Shown one piece after another: positions 26,630 to 35,142 of a stretch of DNA of 64,000 nt (position 1 is its first letter; each line of letters opens with the position of its first letter). The DNA is from Pontibacter fetidus (lineage in GTDB: Bacteria; Bacteroidota; Bacteroidia; Cytophagales; Hymenobacteraceae), in the NCBI RefSeq assembly GCF_010119545.1, contig NZ_JAAEAA010000008.1, forward strand, positions 1-64,000, read 5' to 3'. The notes beneath the pieces are model-generated. The model did not search any database. It was not told where the DNA came from and saw only the letters and a list, made by a program, of their open reading frames with translations. The position numbers and the translations under genes were made by a program.

Positions 26630-27917
26630 AGGAAAATGGTTTTAGTTCCTGAACTTTATGCATTAGCAATTGAAACACATTGGCTGTGTATAGCAACGAT
26701 GTGATGGTAAAGCCGATAGCACCGGCAAGGATGATCTGTTGGTTGTGCAGCAGCACTCCGGTTACCAGCAGTACATACCCTACCAGGTAACTATAGTTTT
26801 GTAAACGCTGCAAGGTATGGTTGTAAAGGTCTTTTGGCAGCGGGGTTTTAAACTTGCCTACATGGTCTTCGTAAGCGTGCATCCAAACTATAAACGGCAA
26901 GGTTTTAAAGGTCTGTCCAAGTATAATAGCTGATATAAAGCCCAGGAAAACCGAGATGCCATACACTAAATAAACTGCTGATAAAAGCTGCTGTGGCAAA
27001 GCTACCTTACTGCTAACAATAAACACCAGCACGATGGGTACTACCAGCAAAGCGAGCGCGACAAAAGTCTGTTTCATGCCCAGGTCCACGTCATGGCGCT
27101 GGCGGGTTTTGCTGGTTTCGTAAATAAACAGCATAAACAGCACAATACCAGCAACCACCAGGCCTGCATAAACCGGCACCAAAGCCGTGTGGAAGAACAG
27201 GTGATCGAAAATGAAAAACACCAGCCCGGCATTGATCAGGTTATAGCTCCAGTTCAGTTTTTTGGTGCTCTCGGCATGGGCCAGCAAAAACATCGGGATC
27301 AGTTTAGAGCCTACTCCTATTATCAGCAGCAGGAACCAACCGGCCATACCAATGTGTGCGTGCAGTTTCAGGTAATGGGTGTGCTCTACCGGCAGAAAAG
27401 CTATTGTAAAGTTCAGCACCATGATCAGCCCAACTATACCCGTAACCAGCAGCCAGATAGCCGAAGTAACTATAAAGTCAGATTCGATGGTCCATTTGGG
27501 TGCCAGCCGCGCGGTCTGGATAACGTTGATATTGAAAAGGATAAACGAAATGACCAGGCTACAGGCGGCGACATGCATGGGCCAGCCCAGTTCGAAATGC
27601 CAGAAGCACCAAGCCAAAAGTATAGTACCTGCTCCTAAAAACCCGAAAGCTATAGTTGCCAGCTTTTCAGAGTATAGTTTACACTCCAGTACCACCGGCA
27701 ATAACTGGTAAAGCGCCCCGAAAATAAGCATGGTGGCCCAGCCCAGCACCGCTACGTGCGTTAAGGTCAGCAGTTTTGGGTGAAAGTAGTGCCCGCCAAA
27801 AGCATCCGTAGAGAAAAGCAGTAAAATACTTAGCGCTACAAAAGCCAGGGCTGCAAAAGCGTAGTGCGGCAGCACAACCCATTTGCCCGGCGAATTGGAT
27901 GTAGTGGCAGTGCTCAT
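26610..27917 (-). CDS. Orphan heme-copper-oxidase-subunit-I-like / NnrS-like 12-TM membrane protein
   Basis: A 435-residue protein with about 12 TMs. His-containing helices recall heme-copper oxidase/NO reductase subunit I or NnrS: TLTHVAVLGWATMLIFGALYQLLP (TM2) and HYLKLHAHIGMAGWF (about TM6). It has no partner subunit gene beside it, and no clear double-His iron/copper-B motif, so catalysis is uncertain. The same H-x-H...GW style occurs in the protein at 35143-36453, suggesting paralogy. Position between DUF1858/DUF2249 and DUF59 genes in an NO-stress operon supports a role in NO tolerance. Starts 7 bp after the DUF2249 gene stop. Confidence 0.65.
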   Translation of the reverse strand: MSTATTSNSPGKWVVLPHYAFAALAFVALSILLLFSTDAFGGHYFHPKLLTLTHVAVLGWATMLIFGALYQLLPVVLECKLYSEKLATIAFGFLGAGTILLAWCFWHFELGWPMHVAACSLVISFILFNINVIQTARLAPKWTIESDFIVTSAIWLLVTGIVGLIMVLNFTIAFLPVEHTHYLKLHAHIGMAGWFLLLIIGVGSKLIPMFLLAHAESTKKLNWSYNLINAGLVFFIFDHLFFHTALVPVYAGLVVAGIVLFMLFIYETSKTRQRHDVDLGMKQTFVALALLVVPIVLVFIVSSKVALPQQLLSAVYLVYGISVFLGFISAIILGQTFKTLPFIVWMHAYEDHVGKFKTPLPKDLYNHTLQRLQNYSYLVGYVLLVTGVLLHNQQIILAGAIGFTITSLLYTANVFQLLMHKVQELKPFSYGNASV

Positions 27918-27924
27918 CGGTTTG

Positions 27925-28758
27925 TTATTTATAGATCAGTAAATCAACTTGGTTAGGGCCGATCTCTTTTATAGTTATGTTAAAGCCACGGTCCTGCAGC
28001 TGGGGTAATAAAAACTGTGGCACACGTTTATGTACTACGTATAGTACCTGGTTGATTGGCAAAACCTCCAGCTCGCCAAGTATGGTTACCATAGGCTGCG
28101 GCATTTCCATGGCACGCACATCAATGCGTTTTACGTTGCCGGCAAAGCGGGTCATTACCTCCTCAAAGCTATTTTCCTGGGCTGCTATAGTTGCATCGGC
28201 TTCAGGCTCAGGTGTGTTCTCCTGCCAGAAGTAAGTATAAACCAGGTTCTCATGCTTCACATCAGTCCAGAAACTATAGCTTTTCTTTTTCAGGATGGCG
28301 ATGAGTGGCGTTGGCTCAAAAGTGTTGATGATCAGCAAGGCATTGTTTTCCTTTATTTCATCTACTGCGCTCATGATCTTTAAAAACGGATCGTTACCGG
28401 TGGCTATATCTTCGCGCACATCCAGGGTATGTATGTTTGGCTCGGGTAGTTGTGCCAAGTAAGCCGGCATGGCAGTAGTTGTTGTTTCAGGTGTCTGCAT
28501 TGTTGTCTGGTTTGTGATATTTCCGTTATTGGTTTCGCTGACTATAAAGCCCAGTGGGGCAAGCTTTTCATAAAACTGCTTTACATCGCAGCCACCTATG
28601 CGGGCCGCATCGGCTATAGTTACCCTCGATGCCAGAATTTTGCGCAGCACCGGGTTACGCAGTTTCTCGAAATGCTTGTTTATACCAGCAATCGCATCTA
28701 TGGCGGCAGGGTTTTCTTTTATCAGCGCCGATATTTTGGTGTTGGCAGCTATGTTCAT
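27925..28758 (-). CDS. DUF1858-DUF2249 protein (NO-stress associated)
   Basis: 277 residues. The N-terminal 70 residues (ISALIKENPAAIDAIAGIN...FEKLRNPVLRKILA) match the DUF1858/ScdA-N-like helical domain that usually precedes redox or repair modules. Two TusA-like DUF2249 domains follow, about residues 110-190 (starting NIHTLDVREDIATGNDPF) and about 195-277 (IDVRAMEMPQPMVTILGEL). DUF2249 also forms the N-terminus of the Ric protein next door. Function unknown; repeated association with hemerythrin and Ric suggests handling of NO, iron or sulfur. Lies 2 bp from the hemerythrin gene upstream and 7 bp from the membrane protein downstream. Confidence 0.75.
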   Translation of the reverse strand: MNIAANTKISALIKENPAAIDAIAGINKHFEKLRNPVLRKILASRVTIADAARIGGCDVKQFYEKLAPLGFIVSETNNGNITNQTTMQTPETTTTAMPAYLAQLPEPNIHTLDVREDIATGNDPFLKIMSAVDEIKENNALLIINTFEPTPLIAILKKKSYSFWTDVKHENLVYTYFWQENTPEPEADATIAAQENSFEEVMTRFAGNVKRIDVRAMEMPQPMVTILGELEVLPINQVLYVVHKRVPQFLLPQLQDRGFNITIKEIGPNQVDLLIYK

Positions 28759-28760
28759 GG

Positions 28761-29264
28761 CTATTCGGCCTGCGCTTTTTTTGTCCAGAACTCAGGGGTA
28801 AAATTATCCATACGCGGATCGTGTTTGTGGCTCAGCAGCTCTCCTACCAGTTCCAAATCATCAGAGTGCGCCACAGATTGCAGGTACGGAAACAGCTCGC
28901 GTTCTTCCCAACGGATGTGGTCGGTCAGGTCCTGCTCCAGCACTTTAAACAGGTCTTTGTTCATCGGGCTGCCGTCTTCAATCAACTCAACCAGCGAGTG
29001 CAGCAAACGGTGTTCTTCCTCCAGGCGGCCCCGCACGGTGTCATCGGCTTTCAGCAGTCTTTTCAGCACCCATTCTTCTTCGTCGCAATGCGCTTTTAAA
29101 ATAGTATCCCAGAAATAGCGCACATAGGCACGCATCAGGCTCAGGTCGGTTCCGTTTTTCAGCCCCTGACGAAGCTTCCAGCAGAACAACAGGCCAAAGT
29201 GGTGTTCCCGCGACAGCGGTACTAAACTTTTATCTCTTTTTTGGGGAGTAATCGCCTTTTTCAT
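28761..29264 (-). CDS. Hemerythrin-domain protein
   Basis: A 167-residue four-helix hemerythrin-like protein. Candidate di-iron ligands are spaced as expected: SREHHFGLLFCW (about 19-30), HCDEEEWVL (about 58-66), EEEHRLLHSLV (about 82-92) and HIRWEERELFPYL (about 117-129). Proteins of this family bind O2, NO or iron. It is first in the run hemerythrin, DUF1858-DUF2249, orphan oxidase-like, DUF59, Rrf2, 138 bp downstream of ric. A -7-like TACTTTTC lies at 29358-29351 but no Crp/Fnr-type box is at the regulon position, so it may be read through from ric. Confidence 0.82.
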   Translation of the reverse strand: MKKAITPQKRDKSLVPLSREHHFGLLFCWKLRQGLKNGTDLSLMRAYVRYFWDTILKAHCDEEEWVLKRLLKADDTVRGRLEEEHRLLHSLVELIEDGSPMNKDLFKVLEQDLTDHIRWEERELFPYLQSVAHSDDLELVGELLSHKHDPRMDNFTPEFWTKKAQAE

Positions 29265-29402
29265 GGCAGTGGTGGGCAGTGCCCGTTTTGTAATTTCTAA
29301 ACCAGGTAGTTACAGGAAATCAGGATCAGCAGGATTTTTTTTAATCGCAGGAAAAGTATAGTTGGTAATCCTGCCAATCCTTCAAGCCCGTAAACTATAG
29401 TT

Positions 29403-30365
29403 CTACTTCACTACTTCTTTTTCCATTTCCAGCGCTTTCGGGAACAGGATGTTGTTCTCTAAGTGGATGTGACGGAAAAGATCATCTTCAAACTCCTGCA
29501 GTTTTTTGAAAGCTACAGTATAAGTAGCGCAGGCATCAGCAGGCAATGTATAGTCGTTGGTCAGCTCACGGATCATTTCAAGCTCGCGGCCGGCATGGTC
29601 ATGCTCCATTTCCATCATGTTTATCGGGTTCTGGATAGATCCGAAGGCAGCAGGCTCCATTTTCACACCGCTTTTCCTGGCTTCGTCCAGCTGTTTGATG
29701 TACGGGAACAGCACGCGCTCCTCTTTCGGCATATGCGACTCCAGCTCGTTGGCTACATTGGTAAAGTGTTTCACTACCTCCAATAGCTCAGGGTGGCGCT
29801 GGCCGTGTACGCGGGCAATTTTAGTGGTGTATTCATATAAAGCAGGGATGGCTTCACGCACATACTTATGGTGCATGTTCACGATATAGTCTGCCAGGAA
29901 GCCCGGTTCCCACTTATCATATTCTGTTTCGCGCGCTTTTTCAGTTGCATCCAGGGCCAATAGTTCCTGCTCCAGCTGATCTTCACTGATACCTTTCTCT
30001 TTGCACACCTGCTTCACAGACTTTTTACCGCCGCAGCAGAAATCGATACCGAACTTTTTAAACACCTGAGCCTTGCGGTAATCCTTTGCTACCAGTTCGC
30101 CTACCGTCTCGCCTTCTTCAGGTGTTAGTTTACTGATGCGTACCTCCCAGATCTCAGGTCCCTGGTCCAGGTATTCCCACTTAAATATGTTGCCGCGCTC
30201 ACCTAGTAACTGGTAGTAAAGTGGTTTCGGGTCGTGGTCGTTATGTATCACAAAAGATTCCCCACCTTTCAGGGCATCAAACCATTCAAAAATGGTTGGG
30301 TGCTTCATGCGTGGTTCCAGAACGGTAACGTCTAATTTTTTTTCTGTAAGTTGTGTGGTTTCCAT
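29403..30365 (-). CDS. ric: Iron-sulfur cluster repair di-iron protein with N-terminal DUF2249 (Ric/ScdA/YtfE)
   Basis: 320 residues in three modules: an N-terminal TusA-like DUF2249 (about 12-78, VTVLEPRMKHPTIFEWFDAL), the ScdA_N domain (about 86-140, with FGIDFCCGGKKSVKQVC) and a C-terminal hemerythrin domain (about 150-315; MHHKYVREAIP, HGQRHPELLEVV, HMPKEERVLFPYI, MEMEHDHAGRELE, HIHLENNILFPKA). Ric proteins repair Fe-S clusters damaged by NO and release iron or nitrosyl species. The N-terminal DUF2249 is an addition to the classical two-domain Ric. Transcription probably starts near 30572 from a promoter with tandem Crp/Fnr-type boxes shared with nrdJ. Confidence 0.92.
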   Translation of the reverse strand: METTQLTEKKLDVTVLEPRMKHPTIFEWFDALKGGESFVIHNDHDPKPLYYQLLGERGNIFKWEYLDQGPEIWEVRISKLTPEEGETVGELVAKDYRKAQVFKKFGIDFCCGGKKSVKQVCKEKGISEDQLEQELLALDATEKARETEYDKWEPGFLADYIVNMHHKYVREAIPALYEYTTKIARVHGQRHPELLEVVKHFTNVANELESHMPKEERVLFPYIKQLDEARKSGVKMEPAAFGSIQNPINMMEMEHDHAGRELEMIRELTNDYTLPADACATYTVAFKKLQEFEDDLFRHIHLENNILFPKALEMEKEVVK

Positions 30366-30576
30366 ATTGGTTATTTTTTGTTGTTGTAATCAATCACCGG
30401 CGTAAAGGTATAAGACGATTTTTTAAAATAAAAGATAAAAAGGTATTTTATTATTTTATTCAACGTGTTACCTTTACAACAGGTTCATTAACAAGCAGAT
30501 TTTACTTTTAAAATTATTTTTAAGGGGTGCAAACAGCAACTATAATTTTGATTTACAGCCACTTAAATTAATTACA

Positions 30577-30672
30577 CAAGTTTACCACTATCCTGAAGGG
30601 GCAAAAATGACCGAAGTCATTTATTTGAGTGACCTTGCTCATTAAGGGTCGGGTTTATAGTTGATAGCTTAG
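30577..30672. promoter_or_regulatory. Shared bidirectional control region of ric and nrdJ with two Crp/Fnr-type boxes
   Basis: Two boxes, TGACCGAAGTCA (30608-30619, centre 30613.5) and TGACCTTGCTCA (30630-30641, centre 30635.5), are 22 bp apart. Leftward, TAAACTTG (30584-30577) lies 29.5 bp from the left box and would serve ric. Rightward, TAGCTTAG (30665-30672) lies 29.5 bp from the right box and would serve nrdJ. Each promoter thus has one box near -41.5 and the other near -63.5. Both -7 elements have one mismatch to TAnnTTTG. The remaining spacer (30366-30576, 30673-30851) is AT-rich with several TATAGTT words and no gene. Confidence 0.68.
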
Positions 30673-30851
30673 TGAACTCAAAGTATAGCGGTTTTATATA
30701 TAGCCGTTCTGGTTGCTGCCTGCACCCTATAGTTTTATAGTTAGTATTTGTGGCACAACTATAGTTAACGGCCCTACCGGCATACAACCCGCCGCAGGCA
30801 AAAGCGCAAAACATTAATCCGAAACCCTTAAAAATTTATAGAGCTACCCCT

Positions 30852-33800
30852 ATGAAGAAAAGTAAGAGAACTGCCGGCCTGTCCTTCGCCCGGCACTTTA
30901 CCACCGCAGCGCAAAATGCCTACGACATGTTCCGTTACGAGCTCCGCTCCTCCACTATCCGCAACCCGACCGGCGATGTGGTAGCAGAGCTGAACGACGT
31001 GGAAGTACCTGCACAGTGGTCGCAGATCGCGACAGATATCCTTGCTCAGAAGTACCTGCGTAAAGCTGGCGTACCTCAGGCCGATGGTAGAACCGGTGCT
31101 GAGAGATCTGCAAAGCAAGTGGTGCACCGCCTGGTAAAGTGCTGGCAGGACTGGGGCACCAAGTATGGTTATTTTGCATCCGAAAAAGATGCGCAGGTGT
31201 TTTATGATGAACTGGTATATATGCTGCTGGGTCAGTATGCTGCTCCTAACTCGCCGCAGTGGTTCAACACCGGGCTTTACAATTCCTATGGTATTTCTGG
31301 CAAATCGCAGGGCCATTATTATGTAGACCCCGACACCGGCAAAATGAAAGAGTCGACCTCTGCTTTTGAGCGACCGCAGCCACATGCCTGTTTCATACTT
31401 TCGGTGCAGGACGACCTGGCACAGAAAGGCGGCATTATGGATTTGCTGGTGCAGGAAGCGCGGGTATTTAAGTATGGTTCTGGTGTGGGCACTAACTTTT
31501 CGAATATCCGGGGTAAAGAAGAAGCTTTATCTGGTGGCGGAACCTCGTCGGGGCTGATGTCTTTTTTAAGGGTGAGCGACCGCGCAGCCGGGGCTATAAA
31601 ATCGGGAGGCACCACACGCCGGGCCGCTAAAATGGTGTGCCTAGATTTAGATCACCCTGAAATACAGGAATTTATAAACTGGAAGAAGGACGAAGAGAAA
31701 AAAGTAGCTGCCCTTATTGCAGCCGGGTACTCCGGTGACTTTGAAGGCGAAGCTTATAATACGGTATCAGGCCAGAACTCCAATAACTCGGTACGGGTAC
31801 CAAATTCGTTCTTTAAAGCGCTGCACCAGAACGGCGACTGGCACCTGACTGCCCGCACCAATGGCAAAGTGCTGAAATCGATACCGGCCTGTAGTTTATG
31901 GAACCAGATAGCCGATGCAGCCTGGGCCTGTGCCGACCCGGGTCTGCAGTTTGATACAACTATAAATGAGTGGCATACTTCTCCGGCGGAAGGCAGAATA
32001 AATGCCTCTAATCCGTGCTCGGAATATATGTTCCTGGACGATACGGCCTGCAACCTGGCATCGCTGAACCTGCTACGCTTTTACGATGAAGAAAAACAAA
32101 AATTTGATGTAGCCGCTTTTGAACATGCCTGCCGACTATGGACAGTAGTTTTGGAAATATCGGTACTGATGGCGCAGTTCCCTTCAGAAGCTGTAGCGCA
32201 ACGCTCTTACGACTATAGAACTATTGGTTTAGGCTATGCCAACTTAGGCGCGCTGCTGATGGTGCAGGGCCTGCCTTACGACAGCGCCGAAGCCCGTGCG
32301 TTGTCGGCTGGTATCACCTCGCTGATGACCGGAACGGCTTACCGCACATCCGCTGAAATGGCTGCCTGTCTGGGTGCTTTTGCCAAGTACGACCAGAACC
32401 GCGACGCCATGCTGCGCGTGATCCGCAACCACCGCTTTGCTACCTACAACGAAGCCGAAAACTATGATAAGCTAAGCATTAAACCGCACGGCCTGGACCA
32501 GCAACTTTGCCCGGATTACCTGCTGAAAGCAGCCCAGAACTCCTGGAACGAGGCCCTGGCACAAGGCGAAAAATATGGCTACCGCAATGCACAGGCCACT
32601 GTAATTGCCCCAACCGGAACTATAGGTTTGCTGATGGACTGCGACACGACTGGCGTAGAGCCGGATTATGCGCTCGTAAAATATAAAAAACTGTCAGGTG
32701 GCGGTTATTTCAAGATCATCAACCAGTCTATACCAAGTGCGCTTACCAGGCTGGGCTATAGTTCGGAAGAGATAGATGCCATCGTAAACTATGCAAAAGG
32801 CCATAGTACACTTGTAGGCGCACCACACATCAACCCGGAAACCCTGCTCCAAAAAGGCTTTACGGAAGAAGAAATTACCCTGCTGGAAGCAGCTCTGCCA
32901 AAAGCCTACGATCTGTCGTCGCTCTTTAATGTGTATACACTTGGGGAGGCTTGCCTGGAACGGTTAGGCTATAGTTCGGAACAGTACCAGAAGCCCGGAT
33001 TTAATTTGCTGCAGGAACTTGGCTATAGTTTAACCCAGATAGAGGAAGCGAACGATTATGTAGGTGGCACCATGACCGTAGAAGGCGCGCCTTACCTGAA
33101 ACCGGAACATTACGCTGTTTTTGATTGCGCCAACCGTTGCGGTAACAAAGGCAAGCGCTTTATCCATGCCGAAGGGCACATTAAAATGATGGCTGCCGTG
33201 CAACCGTTCATATCAGGCGCTATTTCTAAAACAATCAACCTGCCCAACGAAACCACTGTGGAAGAAGTGGCGCATTGCTACGAACTGTCGTGGGAACTGG
33301 GCCTGAAAGCCTGCTCTATTTACCGCGATGGCAGCAAACTTTCGCAGCCGCTCACCTCAAAAAGCAGCAGCACAGAAAGCGAGGAAGCATCCGAAGAAAA
33401 GGCAACTATAGCCGAAGCGCAATTTAACGCCGAACAGGTGTTACAGGCTGCCAAAGCCATACTTGCTGATGCTACCAACAACGGTTTCCGGGAGGAACTG
33501 ACACGCATGGTAGAACGCCGCAAACTACCAGACAAACGCAACGGATTTACCCAGAAAGCAAAAATTGACGGTCATACGGTTTACATCAGAACAGGCGAGT
33601 ATGCTGATGGGTCACTTGGCGAGTTGTTTATAGATATGTATAAGGAAGGGGCCTCCTTCCGGTCTATTCTGAACTGCTTTGCCATCTCGGTTTCGCTGGG
33701 GCTGCAGTATGGCGTACCGCTGGATGAGTTTGTGAACCGCTTTACCTTTACCCGTTTTGAGCCGGCAGGCCGCGTGGAGCATCCGAACATAAAATCAGCC

Positions 33801-34151
33801 ACATCAGTGTTCGACTATATTTTCAGGATGCTGGGCTATGAGTACCTGAACAGAAAGGACCTGGTGCATGTGCACCCCGAAGAACCGGAAATCATAGATG
33901 AAAAACCTGCTACAGAGAACTTACCGGAGCAAGCGGTAACTATAGTTTCTGAAACTTCAGCTACAAAAAGCAATGGAAAAGGCTACTCAGTTGTTACACA
34001 AAGCAGAACAGTTTTGATGGAGCAAACGCAGCAGGTGCTGGCCAACATGATGGGCGACGCCCCGATCTGTAACGTGTGCGGCCACATAACTATACGCTCC
34101 GGCACCTGTTATAAATGTTTGAACTGCGGCAATAGTTTAGGCTGTAGTTAA
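30852..34151 (+). CDS. nrdJ: Adenosylcobalamin-dependent (class II) ribonucleotide reductase
   Basis: A 1099-residue class II RNR, making deoxyribonucleotides without oxygen. Visible are the substrate/active-site regions (NSPQWFNTGLY; PHACFILSVQDDL; NPCSEYMFLDDTACNLASLN with the active-site N-x-C-x-E pattern; TGTIGLLMDCDTTGVEPDYAL), a TSCPD domain (about residues 895-1010) and a C-terminal Cys-rich module CNVCGHITIRSGTCYKCLNCG (two CxxC pairs plus CGNSLGCS), typical of the long Bacteroidota/Chlamydia-like NrdJ. No cobalamin riboswitch consensus is evident in the 180-nt leader. The upstream Crp/Fnr-type boxes suggest induction with anaerobic NO respiration, when O2-dependent class I RNR would fail. 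Confidence 0.94.
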   Translation: MKKSKRTAGLSFARHFTTAAQNAYDMFRYELRSSTIRNPTGDVVAELNDVEVPAQWSQIATDILAQKYLRKAGVPQADGRTGAERSAKQVVHRLVKCWQDWGTKYGYFASEKDAQVFYDELVYMLLGQYAAPNSPQWFNTGLYNSYGISGKSQGHYYVDPDTGKMKESTSAFERPQPHACFILSVQDDLAQKGGIMDLLVQEARVFKYGSGVGTNFSNIRGKEEALSGGGTSSGLMSFLRVSDRAAGAIKSGGTTRRAAKMVCLDLDHPEIQEFINWKKDEEKKVAALIAAGYSGDFEGEAYNTVSGQNSNNSVRVPNSFFKALHQNGDWHLTARTNGKVLKSIPACSLWNQIADAAWACADPGLQFDTTINEWHTSPAEGRINASNPCSEYMFLDDTACNLASLNLLRFYDEEKQKFDVAAFEHACRLWTVVLEISVLMAQFPSEAVAQRSYDYRTIGLGYANLGALLMVQGLPYDSAEARALSAGITSLMTGTAYRTSAEMAACLGAFAKYDQNRDAMLRVIRNHRFATYNEAENYDKLSIKPHGLDQQLCPDYLLKAAQNSWNEALAQGEKYGYRNAQATVIAPTGTIGLLMDCDTTGVEPDYALVKYKKLSGGGYFKIINQSIPSALTRLGYSSEEIDAIVNYAKGHSTLVGAPHINPETLLQKGFTEEEITLLEAALPKAYDLSSLFNVYTLGEACLERLGYSSEQYQKPGFNLLQELGYSLTQIEEANDYVGGTMTVEGAPYLKPEHYAVFDCANRCGNKGKRFIHAEGHIKMMAAVQPFISGAISKTINLPNETTVEEVAHCYELSWELGLKACSIYRDGSKLSQPLTSKSSSTESEEASEEKATIAEAQFNAEQVLQAAKAILADATNNGFREELTRMVERRKLPDKRNGFTQKAKIDGHTVYIRTGEYADGSLGELFIDMYKEGASFRSILNCFAISVSLGLQYGVPLDEFVNRFTFTRFEPAGRVEHPNIKSATSVFDYIFRMLGYEYLNRKDLVHVHPEEPEIIDEKPATENLPEQAVTIVSETSATKSNGKGYSVVTQSRTVLMEQTQQVLANMMGDAPICNVCGHITIRSGTCYKCLNCGNSLGCS

Positions 34152-34159
34152 CAAGTATC

Positions 34160-34238
34160 ACCTCACCCCAGCCTCCTAAAAACAGGGGAGGTTTTATAAA
34201 AAAGCTTCCCTGTTTTTAGGAGGGGGTTTGGGGGAGGT
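34160..34238. repeat. Inverted repeat (terminator-like / dispersed Bacteroidota repeat)
   Basis: A perfect 16-bp inverted repeat CCTCCTAAAAACAGGG/CCCTGTTTTTAGGAGG (34172-34187, 34208-34223), extended outward by looser C-rich and G-rich tracts (CCTCACCCC; GGGGGAGG). It follows the nrdJ stop and could terminate transcription, but the C/G-rich flanks resemble a type of short interspersed repeat common in Bacteroidota spacers. Confidence 0.65.
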
Positions 34239-34274
34239 TATTACGTTCCAGACAATATTTAAGTAACTTGCAAC

Positions 34275-34670
34275 ATGACGGAAAAGAAAGATATACTGAC
34301 TTTAGAAGATGTAAAATTGCTGGTAGATACCTTTTACACTAGGGTAAGAGCCGATGAGTTGCTGGGGCCGATCTTTGACGAACGCATACAGGACCGCTGG
34401 GCGAAGCATTTGGATATTATGTATCGTTTCTGGCAGACTGTGTTGCTGGAAGAACTTACGTATCAGGGTAGTCCGGGTACAAAGCATATTACCTTGCCGG
34501 TTGGCGCTGAGCATTTTGACCGGTGGATCAGTATTTTTTTTACAACTATAGATGAGCTGTTTACCGGCCATAAAGCAGAAGAAGCAAAGTGGCGTGCCCA
34601 GAAAATGGCCGACATGTTCGCCAGCAAAATCGAATTTTATAAGCAGAACAAAGGCAGAACCATCCTCTAA
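34275..34670 (+). CDS. Group III truncated hemoglobin
   Basis: A 131-residue truncated globin. Group III marks include LVDTFYTRVRADELLGPIF (helix B/E region), HLDIMYRFWQTVLL (with the Tyr/Trp pattern of helix E-F), and the proximal-His segment LPVGAEHFDRW (about residues 75-85). Such proteins bind O2 or NO; in the company of Ric and NO reductases, NO scavenging or dioxygenation is a reasonable inference. Start ATG at 34275 is the first in frame. Followed 13 bp later by a small membrane protein gene, probably one operon. Confidence 0.88.
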   Translation: MTEKKDILTLEDVKLLVDTFYTRVRADELLGPIFDERIQDRWAKHLDIMYRFWQTVLLEELTYQGSPGTKHITLPVGAEHFDRWISIFFTTIDELFTGHKAEEAKWRAQKMADMFASKIEFYKQNKGRTIL

Positions 34671-34683
34671 AACTCAACTATAA

Positions 34684-35112
34684 ATGAACTCCGAACAGTA
34701 TCTCATATTGCTGACTTTTTTATGGGTTGGCTTTGTAAGCGCGATCAGTTTTATGGAAGCCTGGCTCAAGTTCAGGGCACCTGGCGTTACCTTACCAATC
34801 GGTTTAAGTATAGGCCGCCTTATCTTTCGCGGAATGAACAAAGTGGAATGGTTCTTCGGACTGGCTTCTCTGGTGTTGATTATCGGTAGTGGCAGCCTAG
34901 GTATTACAACGTCCTTTCTCCTGTTCATACCTATCGTAGTTCTGCTTTTGCAAACTACCTGGCTGTTACCTGCCATGGATAAACGTGCTGAAATGGTTAT
35001 TTCGGGTGCAGAGTTACCTAAATCTGCTTTACACTTCTATTACATTGGGGCTGAGCTTGTAAAGGTTGTTCTGTTATTCGCATTCGGTGTTACGCTGCTC
35101 GGAAATCTGTAA
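34684..35112 (+). CDS. Small four-TM membrane protein, unknown function
   Basis: A 142-residue hydrophobic protein with about four TMs; the sequence starts MNSEQYLILLTFLWVGF and has conserved-looking polar spots FMEAWLKFRAP (residues about 23-33) and NKVEWFFGLAS. I do not recognise a domain. It follows the truncated hemoglobin gene by 13 bp and converges with the minus-strand membrane protein at 35143. Its neighbours suggest a link to NO or haem metabolism, but nothing in the sequence proves it. Confidence 0.7.
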   Translation: MNSEQYLILLTFLWVGFVSAISFMEAWLKFRAPGVTLPIGLSIGRLIFRGMNKVEWFFGLASLVLIIGSGSLGITTSFLLFIPIVVLLLQTTWLLPAMDKRAEMVISGAELPKSALHFYYIGAELVKVVLLFAFGVTLLGNL

Positions 35113-35142
35113 ACGGCAAGTGGTTTTGCAGAATATATCTGA

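Noticed and set aside
27093..27638. 181-codon plus-strand frame opposite the oxidase-like gene
   Set aside because: Antisense shadow; Gln/His-rich translation typical of a reversed membrane protein.
29351..29393. Whether the hemerythrin gene has its own regulon promoter
   Set aside because: A -7-like TACTTTTC exists, but the expected box position holds no palindrome.
30673..30851. Possible cobalamin riboswitch before B12-dependent nrdJ
   Set aside because: No B12-box consensus or conserved core is visible in the leader.
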